Source: Acanthacorydalis orientalis
Lineage: Eukaryota; Arthropoda; Insecta; Megaloptera; Corydalidae
Direction of reading: 5' to 3'
NCBI GenBank assembly: GCA_034766995.1
Contig: CM068325.1
Location: 8,260,116-8,324,115 of the forward strand
DNA: 64,000 nt
Each line of letters begins with the position of its first letter. The first letter of the stretch is position 1. Below, piece after piece: positions 63,614-64,000 of the stretch. Position numbers and translations under genes: made by a program. The notes under the pieces were generated by a model. The model ran no database searches. It was given only the letters and a program-made list of their open reading frames with translations, and was not told the origin of the DNA.

Positions 63614-64000
63614 CATAGATAAAGTATCTCTAGATGACAAGCTACGGGTTAAAAATCTATGGCACGAAAACGATGGGCTTGGGGGGTGCGGGGTATTATT
63701 TTTGCGGACTTAATTAGATGGCACTGTCCGCGCGATATTTGTGCGGGAGGTTTGAATACTTCAAATTTGAATATTAGCGCTAATGTACATACCCATTCAG
63801 AAATGTTTAATTTTAACACATTTAATAATAATTCTAAAGTAATGAATTCGATATAAAATACGAAATTCAATACTTTAAAATTATTACAGAATTGTGTTAA
63901 AATTAAACATTTTTGAATGGATGTGAATATATTATAAATTTAAATTTTCTTCCAATCATACTATTGTATGATGCTGTTTACAATTAACAAAAAAGACAGT
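63614..64000 (-). repeat. 3' terminal region of a further P-like copy (E), inverted to D
   Basis: Starts CATAGATAAAGTATCTCTAGATGACAAG and proceeds as the inverse of 54,916-54,535 with ~85 per cent identity by eye (ACGGGTTAAAAATCTAT, GCGCGATATTTGTGCGGGAG, ATTAGCGCTAATGTA, AATGGATGTGAATATATT, TACTATTGTATGATGCTGTTTAC). The element would continue to the right of the window on the minus strand. Confidence 0.7.

Overview
Arthropod genomic DNA, most likely insect. The evidence is spliced P-element-like (THAP9-type) transposase remnants, DD34D mariners, Jockey-, RTE- and R2-type LINEs, a copia element primed from within initiator tRNA-Met, and many (TA)n tracts. I see no rRNA, tRNA, bacterial operon or CRISPR array, and no ordinary conserved host gene. 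It looks like a repeat-rich, possibly subtelomeric or pericentromeric region.

Large-scale layout: the window is an imperfect inverted duplication. Left arm, about 250-12,100: P-like remnant A (minus); a broken copy of an NLR-like gene (plus); a ~390-430 bp tandem array; an ~80 bp minisatellite; a Harbinger remnant; a ~950 bp foldback element; P-like remnant B (plus). Right arm, about 31,000-54,900, is the mirror image: P-like C (minus), foldback, Harbinger remnant, minisatellite, tandem units, an intact NLR-like gene (minus), P-like D (plus). At the far right (63,614 on) the 3' end of another P-like copy, E, starts in inverted orientation, so the pattern probably continues outside the window.

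The one strong host- or cargo-gene candidate is at 41,417-48,178 (minus): an uninterrupted 2,253-residue protein. It has an N-terminal region with a possible PD-(D/E)XK nuclease signature (E...FDD...YQLKH), a central NACHT/STAND ATPase, and an ankyrin array whose central part is an exact 420-bp higher-order repeat. This effector-ATPase-repeat order resembles bacterial Avs and fungal NLR proteins. The left-arm copy (1,600-4,375) has lost the nuclease region and most of the ATPase and is a pseudogene.

The centre (12,095-31,000) is a nest of later insertions: an R2-like fragment (minus), a 258 bp foldback, a nearly complete two-ORF Jockey-type LINE (minus) with 22 bp target duplications, two more LINE fragments, a structurally complete copia element with identical 223 bp LTRs and TATAG target duplications, and an RTE-like LINE broken by an LTR-like insert.

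The right flank (54,900-64,000) is AT-rich, with two mariner families, foldbacks and (TA)n tracts. Apart from the copia element, the LINE and the NLR-like gene, nearly every coding trace is broken.
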